Assembly: GCA_025716815.1 (NCBI GenBank) | Contig: JAIXMN010000002.1 | Location: forward strand, 1,116,001 to 1,180,000 | Reading direction: 5' to 3' | DNA: 64,000 bases | Origin: Dichotomocladium elegans | Taxonomy: Eukaryota > Mucoromycota > Mucoromycetes > Mucorales > Lichtheimiaceae | Shown: positions 1 through 11,256 of the stretch, piece after piece | How positions within the stretch are numbered: the first letter of the stretch is position 1 | Layout of the letters: the number at the start of each line of letters is the position of its first letter | The notes under the pieces: generated by a model | Told to the model about the DNA's origin: nothing | Database searches by the model: none | The model's input: only the letters and a program-made list of their open reading frames with translations | Program-made: the position numbers and the translations under genes

Positions 1-946
1 AAAGAGCCGCAAAGCACATAAGGGATTGCATAGCAAGGGGGAGATCAGAGAGAAATGGTTCAGGCCAGACCCATAGCTTCTTTTCCCTTTCGAACCGTCA
101 TCGTTGCTATTATCGAGATATTGAGTAAAATGGTACGTATAAATAATATGTAGAGGACGATGTTTCTATCCCCAAAAGGGTAGGGGTCGGGCAGAGGATG
201 TTGCTACGCACTCAGTCACCTAGCTTTGACATAAGGAGAAGCATCTGTTGCCTCTTCTTCTTTCTAAGCGGCTCTATAATATCCCTATTGCGATGTTTCT
301 TCTCAGTTCTACCACAAAGATATATGTTTGGCGGGATTGCACTGAGAGAATGATTAGATACATGCACATAATAAATATGTGACTAGATGGTAATAATGAA
401 GGCGGCCTAGAAAGAGGACAAGTTGGATTGACAGGTCTAAATCATATAACTTTGAACTTCCGCAACCTTAGATGAACGCCTCTTCTAATAAAATTCAATC
501 ATGGGATGGTGGAATAGCGTTGATCTATCTGCATTCTATTTACAATACGAAGCAAACAACAGAAATCCTTGTTTCGCCTTTCCACCAGTTTGTAGATCCT
601 ATCCAAAGCGATTAGGCCATTTTCGAGCCTTTCATTTCTATGAGACCGCTGAAGATGGTGCCAAAGATTCCTATCGCGCGATGCTCTAGAAGCTATGTCT
701 ACTCATTGCGCTTTTTTACATGCCCGAGAATTCCTCTACCACTACCCCGGGCTTTCCTGTTACGGTAAGAGGAGAGGCAGAAGACACTTTTGCATGAATG
801 GGGACTAGAGCGGAAAAAAAAGGAGTCAAGTCACACGGTAGGACGAAACGCGTATCACCGTCCATGCAATAACGTACAAGCGCACACAAAAAGAGAAAAA
901 AGGACACATAGCAACTTTTCCCCTTTTTTTCGCGCGAGTCAGAGTC
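1..946. other. Upstream non-coding stretch
   Basis: No reading frame here looks like a conserved protein; the small open frames (for example 501-689) have no recognisable domain. The last 60 bases before position 947 are pyrimidine-rich with T runs and would hold the promoter and 5' leader of the otubain gene. A neighbouring gene may end to the left of the window, but nothing here shows it. Confidence 0.5.
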
Positions 947-2075
947 ATGTCCACAATGCAGGAACCAGAACTTACGGATGAACAGATCCTTGAATTTGAG
1001 CAGCGCATCAAGGATGAGGAGGCACTCAAGGTTGGTTGCAAGGGGCAATAAAACGCTATTGAATGACATTCTTTATGCTAACATTGCAATAGATTCCACT
1101 CGTTTGCCAGGCCGAGCCAATCTCGATCCTCGAAAATGAGTTTAAAGACAATGAGCCTTTCCTTCGCAAAGTCAAAGTCTGTTTCTGCCATCTGTTGATT
1201 GTCTCATGCTGTGACTGATGTGCCGTACCGATAGAATTTAAGCGAGACTTCAGACAGAATCCGCAAATGCCGAGGGGATGGTGCGTTAGGAATAAAGAGA
1301 GAAGGACGAAAGGGAGAATAATACCGATACTATGGAGTAACCAAGCTAACGCAGGATTCGCATACAGGCAATTGTTTTTTTCGAGGTAAGACAAGAAGCG
1401 AAAGATATATCATTGAAGGACTCTCTTCAACTTTTGTAAAACGAGCAAGCATTTTCATTCGCGTGGTTTGAGAGTCTCACACATCACCGCGAGAATTACG
1501 ACGCTGCCCTGAGAAAGCTGAAGGCAACGCCGGAACTTCTAGAGCGGGCTGGATTCCAGGCTCTCGCTTTTGAGGACTTCTACGACATCACAATCGAGCA
1601 GTTTGAGCAGCTACCCAGTCGTGGCAACGATCCAGATATGCTCCTTGCGAACTTTCAGTCTGAGGAGATCTCGAATAGCATCGTCATGTACTTACGATTC
1701 ATCGCATCGGCCTATCTCCGAATCCACGCAGCAGAGTACGAACCGTTCCTGATTGACGAGATGGTTTCGATCGATGAGTTTTGCGCGATGCACGTTGAGG
1801 CCTTTGGACGGGAATCGGATCATTTGCATATTATTGCACTAAGCAAGGCACTGGAGGTGCCTGTCGAGATCGTATACCTTGATGGTAGCATGGGGTCCGA
1901 CGCAGCTGTCCATTCGTTCTGGCCAGACGAAGAAGCAAAGACCGGCAAGCCGCTACGCCTGATTTATCGCCCAGGTAAATGACAACCAAATGCGATGGAG
2001 AAGAGAAGTGAATTAAAATCTCCTAATGCACTGTCCTTGCTAGGCCATTATGATATCTTGTACGAAAAAAGTTAA
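947..2075 (+). CDS. Otubain-like ubiquitin thioesterase (OTU-family cysteine protease)
   Basis: This encodes a deubiquitinase of the otubain (peptidase C65) family, which removes ubiquitin from proteins in cytosol and nucleus. Six exons restore one 262-residue frame: 947-1030, 1093-1176, 1235-1280, 1368-1385, 1450-1974 and 2044-2075. The catalytic block RGDGNCFFR (Asp and nucleophile Cys) spans exons 3 and 4, and almost all of it after RGD lies in an exon of only 18 bases. The C-terminal block ESDHLHIIAL and the final RPGHYDILY, with the catalytic His, are characteristic of the family. Length matches human OTUB1 (271). The ATG at 947 opens exon 1 and gives the acidic N-terminus usual for otubains. 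The splice model is inferred from GT/AG sites and the restored motifs. Family identity is very secure; the particular ubiquitin linkage it cuts cannot be read. Confidence 0.93.
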
Positions 2076-2529
2076 ATAACAATTCCGGGAAGAGGTTTCC
2101 TTTTTGTGTGAAGGACACTAGCGCTGTCAAATGTTGTGTGAGTGTATTCTCTATGATATCACCTTGCTGGTGGTGTGCATTGTCGCCTGATGCATTGCAC
2201 AATCGAAATCCTCTGACAAGTTACTGCGTTTTTATACTTTATTTTCCAAAATAAATTTTGTATACGAGATAAAAACAATGGCGTATAAATATGAAAAGGA
2301 AGACCCATTAATAGGTAAAAAGACTTCGTATTCATGCATTAAAGTATGTTAATTTACAGCAAACTTTTCTTCTTCTTCTTCTTCATCACACCGTTCTCCC
2401 AACGGAAGAGATGTACTCCTAAGAGCTGTGGTTATCCTGACTGCGTCAGCGATAACTGGCGCTGAAATTAGTGGTCGGGTTCACGGGTGTCTCGATCGGC
2501 CTGAGAGTGCACATCCTGGTCTTCCTCAC
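2076..2529. other. Intergenic, AT-rich
   Basis: 3' flank of the otubain gene and of the decayed Fanzor gene, which run toward each other. It holds AT-rich sequence and a short TTC repeat near 2366-2385. No gene was recognised. Confidence 0.5.
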
Positions 2530-4165
2530 CTTGCCCGCCATGGTCTCATGTTCCACTGCTCTGATTCAGGTGAGTGTGGTCTTGCACGAGCTGCAGATGC
2601 TTGTGCAGTACTTCCTCTCTGAAACCTTGTTGGGATGATGCCATATTCCCGAAGAATACGGAGGATATGACGCATGTTAAGAGCCGTCGCCAGATCCTGA
2701 TTCCATAATCTTGGTTGACGAACGCCGTGTGCCATGCCTACTGTACAGCTTTGATTTGAACATATATTGAAACATTGATATATTAAAAGAATTTTGGAAA
2801 AATATACACACTTTAACAGTCCTTCATACCCTAGCAGGCCATAGCAGATGGCGACTGGATTATTGGATTGTTGATATGGGCGTGGATTAGGTACCATTCT
2901 GAAGGTAGTGAGAGACTCCTTACCGCAGGTGGGGCAGCATTGTTGGTTTTGTACTCGTCGATTAAAGACGCATTGAACTTGTTCTTCTTCAACAGCTTCC
3001 GAACGCCTACACCGCGGATAGGCTTGTCGTATCTTGTGTTTGACGCAGACCAATCCCCCATCATGAGCACGGCTTTACTTCCAAACTTCATGTTCATAGA
3101 GTCGAGAAGCCTTTCATCAGTTTGCTGCTTCTCGTAAAATGCGGACAGGTGAAGTTTTCGACATAAAAACTGTGAGTTCGGGTGGTTCGTTGTGGTTGCT
3201 GCGTGGAAAGTCTTGAGAAGCGTAGAGACCTGGTTCTTGGCAGTGAGGTATCCCTCATAGTCGAATACGGAAAGCGTACCACTTTGGAACTGAGATAGAT
3301 GCTGTTCGGCCAGCGCCACCTTAGGCCGCTCTGCCTGGACTCATTCTCTTAACCTGCCGGTACCACTTGGTCTTCCGTGTATGACCCTGAAGCTGTTTTG
3401 TATAGCGGAAGATTTGGTGGTTATCGGATGAAAAATTCTTATGAGCGCAATATAGCAGGCTCTCCTGTCAGGATCAACAGTGACCCAACTGGCCTATATG
3501 GTCTTCATTCCGGATTATCTGTGGATTGATGTACTCGATATCTTCTTTCTGGATCCTTAATATCTGCCAAAACCAGATTGAAGGCCATTTATTTTCTTGA
3601 ACACTGTAACACCGACGCCGTCGGCATGGATAATCCCACGAAATTGGAGTAGCTTGAACTCCTGGGGCTGGAAAGCTTTAAACTTCAGATTTACAACTCG
3701 TTTCCAGTACTCCATATTGCTTATATGAGATTCCATTTAGCAGCCGAGAATACAGTACCAGAGGATTTTGCCATCGATCTCCATGTAACATAGTGACCGC
3801 GACCGACGAAGTGGAAATCAGTGGGAACCGCGTATCCCATTCCCTTCACAGACGTGAGCAAGCTGAAAGGTATCGTTGAAATGTTTATCGGGGCGGGCCT
3901 TGGCGTCGTAGTAGATACTCTGGTGCTGGAATTGGTAGTTGCGGGGGTATGAGTGCAAAACAGGTTGTATGATATCATATGCTTCCCGAAGAAACGCAGG
4001 CTCGGCAGGTATATCTTCTTCACAACACTTCGACGGGTAATGGCCATCTTGAACCCTGTGATATGCCGGGTGATGGTTTCATAAATGTCCTGGCGTACTT
4101 GATCGGGGGTTAGGCCCTGCGTGATTAATTCCCGCTTGCGGTCGGCTGTATACCTGTATTGTTGC
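2530..4165 (-). pseudogene. Decayed Fanzor-type (TnpB-related) RNA-guided nuclease gene
   Basis: Several broken frames on the minus strand line up in the order of one protein of the eukaryotic TnpB-like (Fanzor) family. From N to C: a helical stretch (about 4160-3960); MEYWKRVVNLK then HADGVGVTV near 3715-3590, where Asp would be the first RuvC catalytic residue; VDPDRR near 3480; an intact 162-residue frame (3319-2831) containing SVFDYEGYL, MGDWSA and SLIDEYKT; the zinc-ribbon CPTC followed by VPNPRPY near 2940-2880; and LWNQDLATALNM near 2700, matching the third RuvC motif. Stops near 3820 and 3740 and frameshifts near 4000, 3530 and 2950 break it. A roughly 60-base GT...AG stretch near 2815-2755 may be an old intron, since removing it joins the ribbon to the last motif. 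Family assignment rests on recalled motifs. No functional protein is expected. Confidence 0.72.
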
Positions 4166-4739
4166 CGTAAGAGTTACGTGCAAAGCGACAGTTTGTTTGA
4201 ATATCGCTATTTATAAGACACAGGTGATGATTTGACCTGAGAACAAAATAGGAAATGTTATTTGCTTCAATCTTATGCATGTGATGAACATTGGTCCGTG
4301 CTTGAGAACTTCGCCGGTTTCACATCACTAAGTGCCGACATTTGGAAACTGATACGATGATGAATATGATACATCTGCATTCAGGAACCCTATCTTTCCT
4401 ATCCGCTTGCATGTCAGGATATTCGCACCTATCAAAGATACCTCTATATAGCCTCCTCATTGGTCCTGGAAAAGGATAATGAAAAAGGATGCTTCCATCC
4501 AACACGTCCTTATGGATTGGTCGCTTCCATCACCGTCCTAATAGAATTATTATATAAGAGGAATATTTTATATTCAGGAATATACATCAACCTCAAAGAT
4601 ACTTTTATTGTCTTTTTTCTGTTATTCTCTTACCCACTCATCTCATATATAAATATGAAAATAATAACGGTTTCTTAGTTTATTCGTCAAGTCCGAAGAT
4701 CAGCACCTCTCGAGATTCTCAGAACAAAGTATGAAATGT
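4166..4739. other. Intergenic, AT-rich
   Basis: This may contain the decayed 5' end and flank of the Fanzor-type gene, but no further motif is recognisable. Short open frames (4320-4505 minus, 4460-4678 plus) show no conserved features. Confidence 0.4.
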
Positions 4740-5460
4740 TATTATGCTAATCCAGAAAAGCATCATGGGCATCGAAAAGGCCATCTTGGGGCGCTTCGGA
4801 GATGACCCTAATCATAAGGTCGACCTTGAGCATCTGATTCCGCTGATATTGATCTTTAAGTAATCCTGAAGCGCAGTAACACAAGTCACGATATGGCCCA
4901 TGGGAATGCCTTGCTCCGAAGCTCGTGTGCCTCACCTCTTCCCGATACGTACTTCCTCAAATCCGACATACACTAGGTGGCTCATGGCGTATGCTCAAGT
5001 CCACGAACAAACTCTAGATGCGCTTACCATTCCCCCAAAGAGGACGCTATCCTGACTTCCCTCATTAAAGAGATTCTTCGATGGCCGCAATAGTATCTTG
5101 CTAAGCGCTGCCCCCGTGTCCAGACGGAGGCCCAATATTATGGTTTCCAATGACACGAGCGGAACGCAGCCGCTGCATCCGTTGGGGACTCGTTGGTTGT
5201 CTGGACCCTCGCAATACCATAAGGACACACGTTATTGCATGTCTCGACCTCCATAGCCGACTTGGCATCGACACCCAAGAGCCGGACCAGTCTCCTTTAT
5301 TACCAACATGCTACCCATATCATCCCCTACAAATCTTCCCCGCCAACCATACTCGACATACATCGAGCCTATAATGTGCGATATTGTCGATGAGCCAGAA
5401 AGGATCCAACACCCTGATTACCATCGCCTGTCCATCTACAATACGACCTCTCTAGGAAAG
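4740..5460. pseudogene. Possible degenerate coding region, unrecognised
   Basis: Base composition is less AT-rich than the flanks, and both strands show protein-like stretches interrupted by stops. On the plus strand a run ending at about 5475 (reading ...DIVDEPERIQHPDYHRL...) follows several broken segments. On the minus strand two frames (5228-4995 and 4935-4747) abut. I recognise no family. It could be a dead gene or part of the transposon-rich block next to the Fanzor relic. The strand is uncertain. Confidence 0.25.
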
Positions 5461-6299
5461 GATCTCACCGAATGTCTATAACAATCTACATCACTACTCT
5501 CGCTGTGCTCCTGCCGCTTCGGTCAACTTTCTCTTCACCCCCTTCCGTCCTCGTCATCAGCTATTGGATAAAAGCGCGCACATACATTCTTCTATTTTAT
5601 TGCTTGATATGTCTAACTTCTTGCTTCTTTCTTCTGTTCCCTGTAATTTCTATCTCACCACCGTATGCCCTTGGAGTTGGTCCCCTTCCTTTTAGAATCA
5701 CGCGAAAGCAGAGGAGCTGTGAGCAGCTAGCGTTCAAAATCGCATTAATAAATATTATCTTTGTCTGCTCAAAGGCTCGAGAAGGTGCGAGAGAGAGGAT
5801 AGAGACGCGAGGATTTATGGCGGAGAACTTGACAAGTCCATGTTGGAGTCAGGATGACAAGATATATGTGGCTAAAGTTGGTGAATGATTTTAGAATTAT
5901 GTAACAAAGAATTGAGATTCCACCGCTTTGAAGCATGCCCACCGGACACAACGCGAAATCGGTATCTCAGCCATCAATAAGATCACTCTATTTAGCCTAC
6001 CATAGATTGCCAAAGCCCTACTATTTGCCAGACTGCTGGTTCGATAGACAAAATAGTTATTATTTGAACAGTTAGAGAATAGGATAATGTACCTAACCTC
6101 TGCCCTATGATAGCCGAAAAGGGTTAAAACCGTCCGATCCGGGTTACTAGAATGAATACCGGTAGTTAGTTTGCCGCTGGCATTTGCGCCTGACAGAGCT
6201 CAATGGTACATCGAATGCTGACTGTATTCTCTCAATCCGGGACATACGCAGCAACAAGCGCAGACTTGCTCATGTAAGATACACTAGATAAGTATGCGG
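5461..6299. other. Intergenic, no gene recognised
   Basis: A 138-residue open frame (5472-5888 plus) is rich in hydrophobic and Ser/Pro residues but has no recognisable domain and no clear coding bias, so it is not called as a gene. Confidence 0.4.
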
Positions 6300-6600
6300 T
6301 GTGATAACAGACGGTTTAGGAGAGTACATTTTCTCATCGGCGACATAATCGATAGATTTAGGACAACTATGCTCGTCAATGACATGGGTCTGTCTGTCGT
6401 AGTAGAAAAAAGTAAAATGTGTATAGACAAAATCCCGAAAAGCTGGGTGCGTTTAAAGAGATGAATTTGCTACATCTTATTTCTGCGTATGCTGCAAATT
6501 TGTTATCTTACGCAGAGAATTTTTGGCAGAAGCGACTCTCTTGCCGTCTGACAACTTCAGAATTGCGTGGCGTGCGACTTTGATTTCGGGAAGTGGTGTA
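6300..6600 (-). mobile_element. 5'-end remnant of IS630/Tc1-like element
   Basis: Read on the minus strand, the right edge (about 6600-6565) matches the terminal repeat of the two larger copies at 14.5 and 23.9 kb (a TAC... start, AATCAAAGTCG, then TTCTGAAGT). About 180 bases inside, the frame gives FYYDRQTHVIDEH and DYVADEKMYS, equivalent to the transposase N-terminus of the other copies. Everything downstream of that is missing. Confidence 0.6.
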
Positions 6601-6837
6601 TAATTCACAAGTGTAGGAGAATTCATGCATTTCCGGACAAACGATGCTTCCTCTCTCTCATCCCTTCCGCACCGACGCTTATCCCCCCCCCAATTCTTTG
6701 AAATGGATGTATAAAATCAACATCGTCTGACCGACGTTGATATTCGTCATCCTACGGATGACATCCTGCATGGTCGTAACTCATGCCGAACTTTTTGAAA
6801 TCAAGCGCCGGTCCGGGTCATCAGGTGTCTAAGGACA

Positions 6838-6850
6838 CTAAATATAAACA
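6838..6850 (+). promoter_or_regulatory. Possible TATA element
   Basis: An AAATATAAA motif lies about 75 bases upstream of the ATG at 6926, in an otherwise mixed spacer. The distance is usual for a fungal TATA box. Assignment is by position and sequence only. Confidence 0.35.
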
Positions 6851-6925
6851 GTTACTGGCAGACCCATTCCTCCTTTTTAAGGGTATTTTTAACCGCATTT
6901 TTCTATTTCTCACCTACTTTTTCCT

Positions 6926-8929
6926 ATGGGAGGATTTGACAAGTTACTTCGGACCACTGTAGGCGCATTAGAGGAGCTCCATGTCCAGGCCAACAAATAC
7001 TTGCATTCATCGTCGTCAGGCACGTATCCCGGGCAGCCACCTGAATGTCACCAGAATGCTGCTAATGCTTCGGGACCAATACCGGCCATGACCCAACCCT
7101 TTGCTGCTCCCCCATGCTGCACGTTTGTTTACCCTGGCGCTGATGGCCGGCTCGTCTACCGCCCGTACAGCGAACGCGGCGATTGCATTCCCGATTTTTC
7201 GGGGGCTGGCTACAATGAAGGATGGGCACCGTTGCCAGAGAGAGTTCCCGTCGTGCTGACCCTCGATCCCAGTACGGGTTCTGGAGCTGTTGACGATACG
7301 CAACGAATTCAGGAAGCTTTGAGCAAGGTCGGTGCCATGCCCTTAAGGCCGGATGGGTTCCGAGGCGCGCTCCGACTAAGAGCTGGCACCTATTACATCG
7401 ACGGGCATTTAGAGATTAAGTGGTCAGGGGTGGTGTTTCAAGGCGATCCGGAAGGTGGGACCGTGCTATTGGCACGCACGAGCCCGTATGATGATGTGCC
7501 ACTGATCAGGATCACGGGCGAGCCGAATACAATGGGCAACGGCCGAGTGCCCATCATGGATGCTTATGTGCCAGTGGGAAGCCATGCCGTGACCGTCAAG
7601 GATCCAAGGCGGTTCAAGATTGGGGACACAGTTGTGCTTGCCATTAACTTCAACGATACATTCATCAAGGCTATTGGAATGGATGTGATCATCCCAAAAG
7701 GTGACACAACAAAGAACAACGGATGGAAACCTGGTCGATTCGAGCACCACCGCCGAGTGATAGCCATTGAAGGAAATATTCTCAAGTTTAACGGACCAAT
7801 CACCACAAGTCTCGCCGCAGAATGGGGCGGTGGATGGGTGCAAAAGTACGACAGCGGAAGGATCCAGTGTGTGGCGCTCGAGTACTTGGAGTGTGTTTTC
7901 CCGGAAAACATGAACCGTGGGCCAGAAGATGTAATGAAACATCAGAAGAAGCCTGTCAAGGATTATCGCTTTGCAGACGAGTATTTTCAGCATTATCTTG
8001 TCCAAATGAATCATGTCGAAAACTGCTGGATCCGCCAAGTGAAATCAGTTTATTGGCGAAACTTCGTACGGATTGGCACGAACGCCGTTGCAATTACTCT
8101 CCAGGTACTTTATAACACATCTCTCTGTCTTTTACTCTTCCACCACCGTCCAACAGGTCCCCCCCCCAATGCCAATAGAATTGTTACCATACCTTTCCAC
8201 AAAAACCGCAAGCCGATCCTTGCAAGCCGATGTATCTTGTGGGGCAGTCGGCCTATGAATTATCAGGCCAGATGCTGCTCCTCGAAAACTGCCATGCCGA
8301 GTATAGTTTCCATTCTTATATTTATATGGGACGAATCCCTGGACCGAATGTCGTGTATCAATGCTCCAGCGTTGCAAAAAATGGAGACGTTGGACCGCAC
8401 ATGAAGTGGTGTAAGTCTTGAACTTGGGAGAAAATGATTTCTTTCTATCTGATATGATCCATTTATCCGTAGCTACTGGACAGCTCTACGATAGTAGGTG
8501 ATCATTTTTCATTTCATGGATTCTTATCCACAGCCCCCCACCATGGCCCGTATATCTCAGCATTATTACTATAGATTGCAATATTGAGGGCCAAATGATT
8601 ATACAAGATCGGTACGATGCAGGCTCAGGCCATGGCTGGTCTGGTGCGCATAGTGTAGTTTGGAACACGGTTGCGCACAGTGGTATGATTGTCCAGAAAC
8701 CTCCTGTGGGTCAAAATTTTCTTGGTAGGTCCCTTTCCGACGAACCACATTAAACGACTGACAGCCTCTATCGTTTCATTCCTTTCCAGTGGGTTGCTCA
8801 TGCAAGCGAGGAAAGCCGCGCCGAGCTGATCGCGAGTGGTGTTGGGAAGAGCATTGCGGCACCAAAGTTATGCCCCTAAGCTTATATCTCGCACAGTTGG
8901 CCGAACGCAGACAACGACTCCGGGAATAG
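6926..8929 (+). CDS. Right-handed beta-helix (pectate-lyase-fold) protein
   Basis: Five exons (6926-8104, 8179-8410, 8473-8493, 8575-8724, 8790-8929) give 573 residues. The N-terminal third has the opening typical of pectate-lyase superfamily proteins: a GAVDDTQRIQEAL turn with the conserved Asp-Asp, followed by LRLRAGTYYIDGHLEI and GVVFQGD. Later turns include YSFHSY, GRIPGPNVVY and GSGHGWSGAHSVVW, blocks shared by beta-helix enzymes acting on polysaccharides. The family fold is clear but the substrate is not; a glycan lyase or hydrolase role is an inference. No signal peptide is evident at the chosen start, which is odd for a cell-wall enzyme. Exon 3 is only 21 bases. The second acceptor (8178) was chosen because it keeps the frame; the first residues of exon 2 are the least certain part. 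It ends 72 bases from the convergent PPR gene. Confidence 0.82.
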
Positions 8930-9001
8930 CGATGATATATATGTATATACAAAGGGTGCTTTTTTCATTATTTTCTTTTATGTAGATAAAAAGTTCCTGG
9001 A

Positions 9002-10750
9002 TCAGGACTTTTTCTTTTTGTATTTTTTTTCTATATTGGCATAGCAAGAAAGGCTGACACGGCGATCCGGAAATTCCTCGAGGATCTTCACAAGTTGCTC
9101 AGCCAACTGGAGATCGTCCCGTGCTGCGGCCATCTTGATGATTTTGTTGGTCACCTTGCTACTTGGCCAGTACCCCTGGCTGAGCATGTCATAGACAAGC
9201 GACAGAGCAGAGAGCATCTGCTGTCGTCCAGCAAATGCCATGATAGTCTCAAAGAACAAACCTTGGTTTCTTCGACTGATGGGGCTCTTTATCTGTCGGA
9301 GATCCCAGTATAGCTGCTCTGCCTCGGCGTACGCACCCTGTGTGTTGTAATAGCTGAGCATTGCAGTAAGGACGTGTTCAGGAACGAGATGGGATTCTGC
9401 GAGAAGGGTGCGCCACAGACGTTTGAGAGTTTCTATCCGCAAATGAATATCCTCACTTTCATCGCTGTCCATGCAGTTGTCATCATTGTTGGATGTATGT
9501 GAGCTTTTTGGGTGTGCGTATGCGAGGATGAACTGTTCGTAGACTGTCTGATCAAGAGGGATGTCACGCTCGAGCATCAGTCGAAATACACGGATCGCAT
9601 GGTCGATCTCGGACTGCCGAAGGTATCCACGGAGGAGGGTATGAAATGTTGTCGCTGTCTGGTGGTGTCGGTCCATGGTGTCAAAGAGAAGTTGCGCGGT
9701 TACCATGTCGCCTGCCATGGCACTGCCTCGGATCGCCATGTCCCAAGTCTCGAGGTCGGGCTTATACACTAGCCCCAGTTCCTCATGTGCCTGCCGTAAC
9801 ACTACCAGCATGCCCGGATGTCCCCGACTCGCAAGTAGATTCACCAGCTTTTTGACTCGATGGATCGTCCGCTTCTTGCCCTTCTCAAGGGCAAGATAAA
9901 GATCAAGCCAAGGGCCTAGCGGCTCGTGCCGAGGCCCGTGGATTGCCTTTCCCATTAACAGCTGGAGATAGATGTCTATTGTCGGGTCCTGCCCATGGTT
10001 CACCATGTCCTTTAGCATTTTTTCTGCTGCCCGTCGCCGATTCGGGTTATAGAAGTGCTTGGCATGGCTCTTTATGAGGTTCCGATACATATGAATGGTC
10101 GGTGTCTGCCCTTGCTTGTACAGGTCGTTGAGTATCTTGTAAGCGCGATCAACTCTGTTGGCCATGAGATTGCTGAGAATCACATACTCCATTGCGTCTA
10201 GGTTTTGTGGTGGGGTGTTCTTCATTAATATGTCCATCATGTCGATCGTACCCTTGTTGGCTACGAGGCGGTATAGCATTGTTTCCAGTACAGCAGGTAG
10301 AGGCGTTGGTGGTTTGTCGCGTATGTACATATCCCAGATTGCTTTGACATCTTTCGATGTTGTTTTGGCGATATTGATTGTCGAAAGACGCCGTTTGAGC
10401 TCGCTCGTTTCGGTAGCAGTAGCGGTAGCATTAGTGGTAATTGTTGTAGGAGTACGGGCATGCCGCCGTGTACTGATATTATCTGCCTTTGTGCATTTCC
10501 GTGACGAGACAGTACGGGCATTACCGCAAATGGAGGCTTGGTCGATTATCTGTGCAGTCGCGGCTGTGGAGACGAAAAAGGAGTGGGGACGAGAGGAGAA
10601 GACGAGACGTGGGGCGCTTTTGCCGGACCGGATACTGGAGAATCGCCTGCACGGGGACCCTCCGAGATCAAGCATCCATGCCATGGCCACTGCCGCCTGG
10701 TATCCCGGCCAAAGAACGCGCGAGAGACGGTTGGTACTGGCAGTTGACAT
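9002..10750 (-). CDS. Pentatricopeptide-repeat (PPR) protein, probably mitochondrial
   Basis: A single uninterrupted frame of 582 codons. Residues 1-90 are rich in Ser, Arg and Ala with few acids, resembling a mitochondrial import signal. From about residue 120 onward the chain is helical and shows 35-residue PPR-like units, for example PTIHMYRNLIKSHAKHFYN, TATTFHTLLRGYLRQSEIDH and DQTVYEQFILAY. PPR proteins bind organellar RNA in a sequence-specific way and act in processing, stability or translation of mitochondrial transcripts. The RNA target cannot be read. The start is the first in-frame ATG after upstream stops; a TATAAAC motif lies about 45 bases upstream on this strand. The basic tail (KKYKKKKS) ends next to the preceding gene. 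Confidence 0.85.
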   Translation of the reverse strand: MSTASTNRLSRVLWPGYQAAVAMAWMLDLGGSPCRRFSSIRSGKSAPRLVFSSRPHSFFVSTAATAQIIDQASICGNARTVSSRKCTKADNISTRRHARTPTTITTNATATATETSELKRRLSTINIAKTTSKDVKAIWDMYIRDKPPTPLPAVLETMLYRLVANKGTIDMMDILMKNTPPQNLDAMEYVILSNLMANRVDRAYKILNDLYKQGQTPTIHMYRNLIKSHAKHFYNPNRRRAAEKMLKDMVNHGQDPTIDIYLQLLMGKAIHGPRHEPLGPWLDLYLALEKGKKRTIHRVKKLVNLLASRGHPGMLVVLRQAHEELGLVYKPDLETWDMAIRGSAMAGDMVTAQLLFDTMDRHHQTATTFHTLLRGYLRQSEIDHAIRVFRLMLERDIPLDQTVYEQFILAYAHPKSSHTSNNDDNCMDSDESEDIHLRIETLKRLWRTLLAESHLVPEHVLTAMLSYYNTQGAYAEAEQLYWDLRQIKSPISRRNQGLFFETIMAFAGRQQMLSALSLVYDMLSQGYWPSSKVTNKIIKMAAARDDLQLAEQLVKILEEFPDRRVSLSCYANIEKKYKKKKS

Positions 10751-11256
10751 GAAGGAAGGGGGCGAATTGCCAGCTGAAGTGATGGTATATGTTTATACGT
10801 GGCGTATAATGTATGTACGTATGTAGACGAACAGTGCTCCGCAATGCAATAGCTCAATGTGCGTGAAGCGACGTTGCTGTAACCCGATCCGCGATGCTTA
10901 TTTCCCCCCTTATTGGCAGAAAAGGGTTGTCGCTTTGACTCTCTCTTTTTTTTTGGCTAATTGCACGCCTCGCGGTCAAATTTTTTGTTGGAACTCCTGG
11001 GGTGCGTATCATAATAAAGCTAAGTCACACATCACTACATCCCGGACTCCATTTCCGGGGCAATTCTTCTATATCTCAAGATCTCCTACCCCGTATGTCG
11101 AAGATATGAAATTCGCTTTTCACGAGTGTATTTACATCAATCTGTTTATTACCACCACTGCCACCTGGATAAATCACATATTCATACATCAACCAACATA
11201 GCTGTCTCTGATCCATCTCCTTTTTCTGCTTGAGGGTCCTCCATGAAATTATTTCC
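10751..11256. other. Intergenic
   Basis: Promoter side of the PPR gene and 3' flank of the WWE-like gene. It contains T-rich tracts and no recognised gene; the 114-residue open frame at 10857-11201 (plus) lacks conserved features. Confidence 0.45.

Noticed and set aside
2755..2815. Treating the break in the Fanzor relic near the zinc ribbon as a frameshift only
   Set aside because: A GT...AG stretch of about 60 bases fits an intron and rejoins the motifs, so an intron was considered at least as likely. Neither changes the pseudogene call.
7466..8038. 190-codon minus-strand open frame
   Set aside because: It is antisense to the beta-helix protein, whose frame has clear family motifs.
10158..10826. 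222-codon plus-strand open frame
   Set aside because: It overlaps the start of the PPR gene on the other strand. Its hydrophobic Val/Leu runs come from the antisense of Thr/Ala/Asn codons, and no domain is seen.
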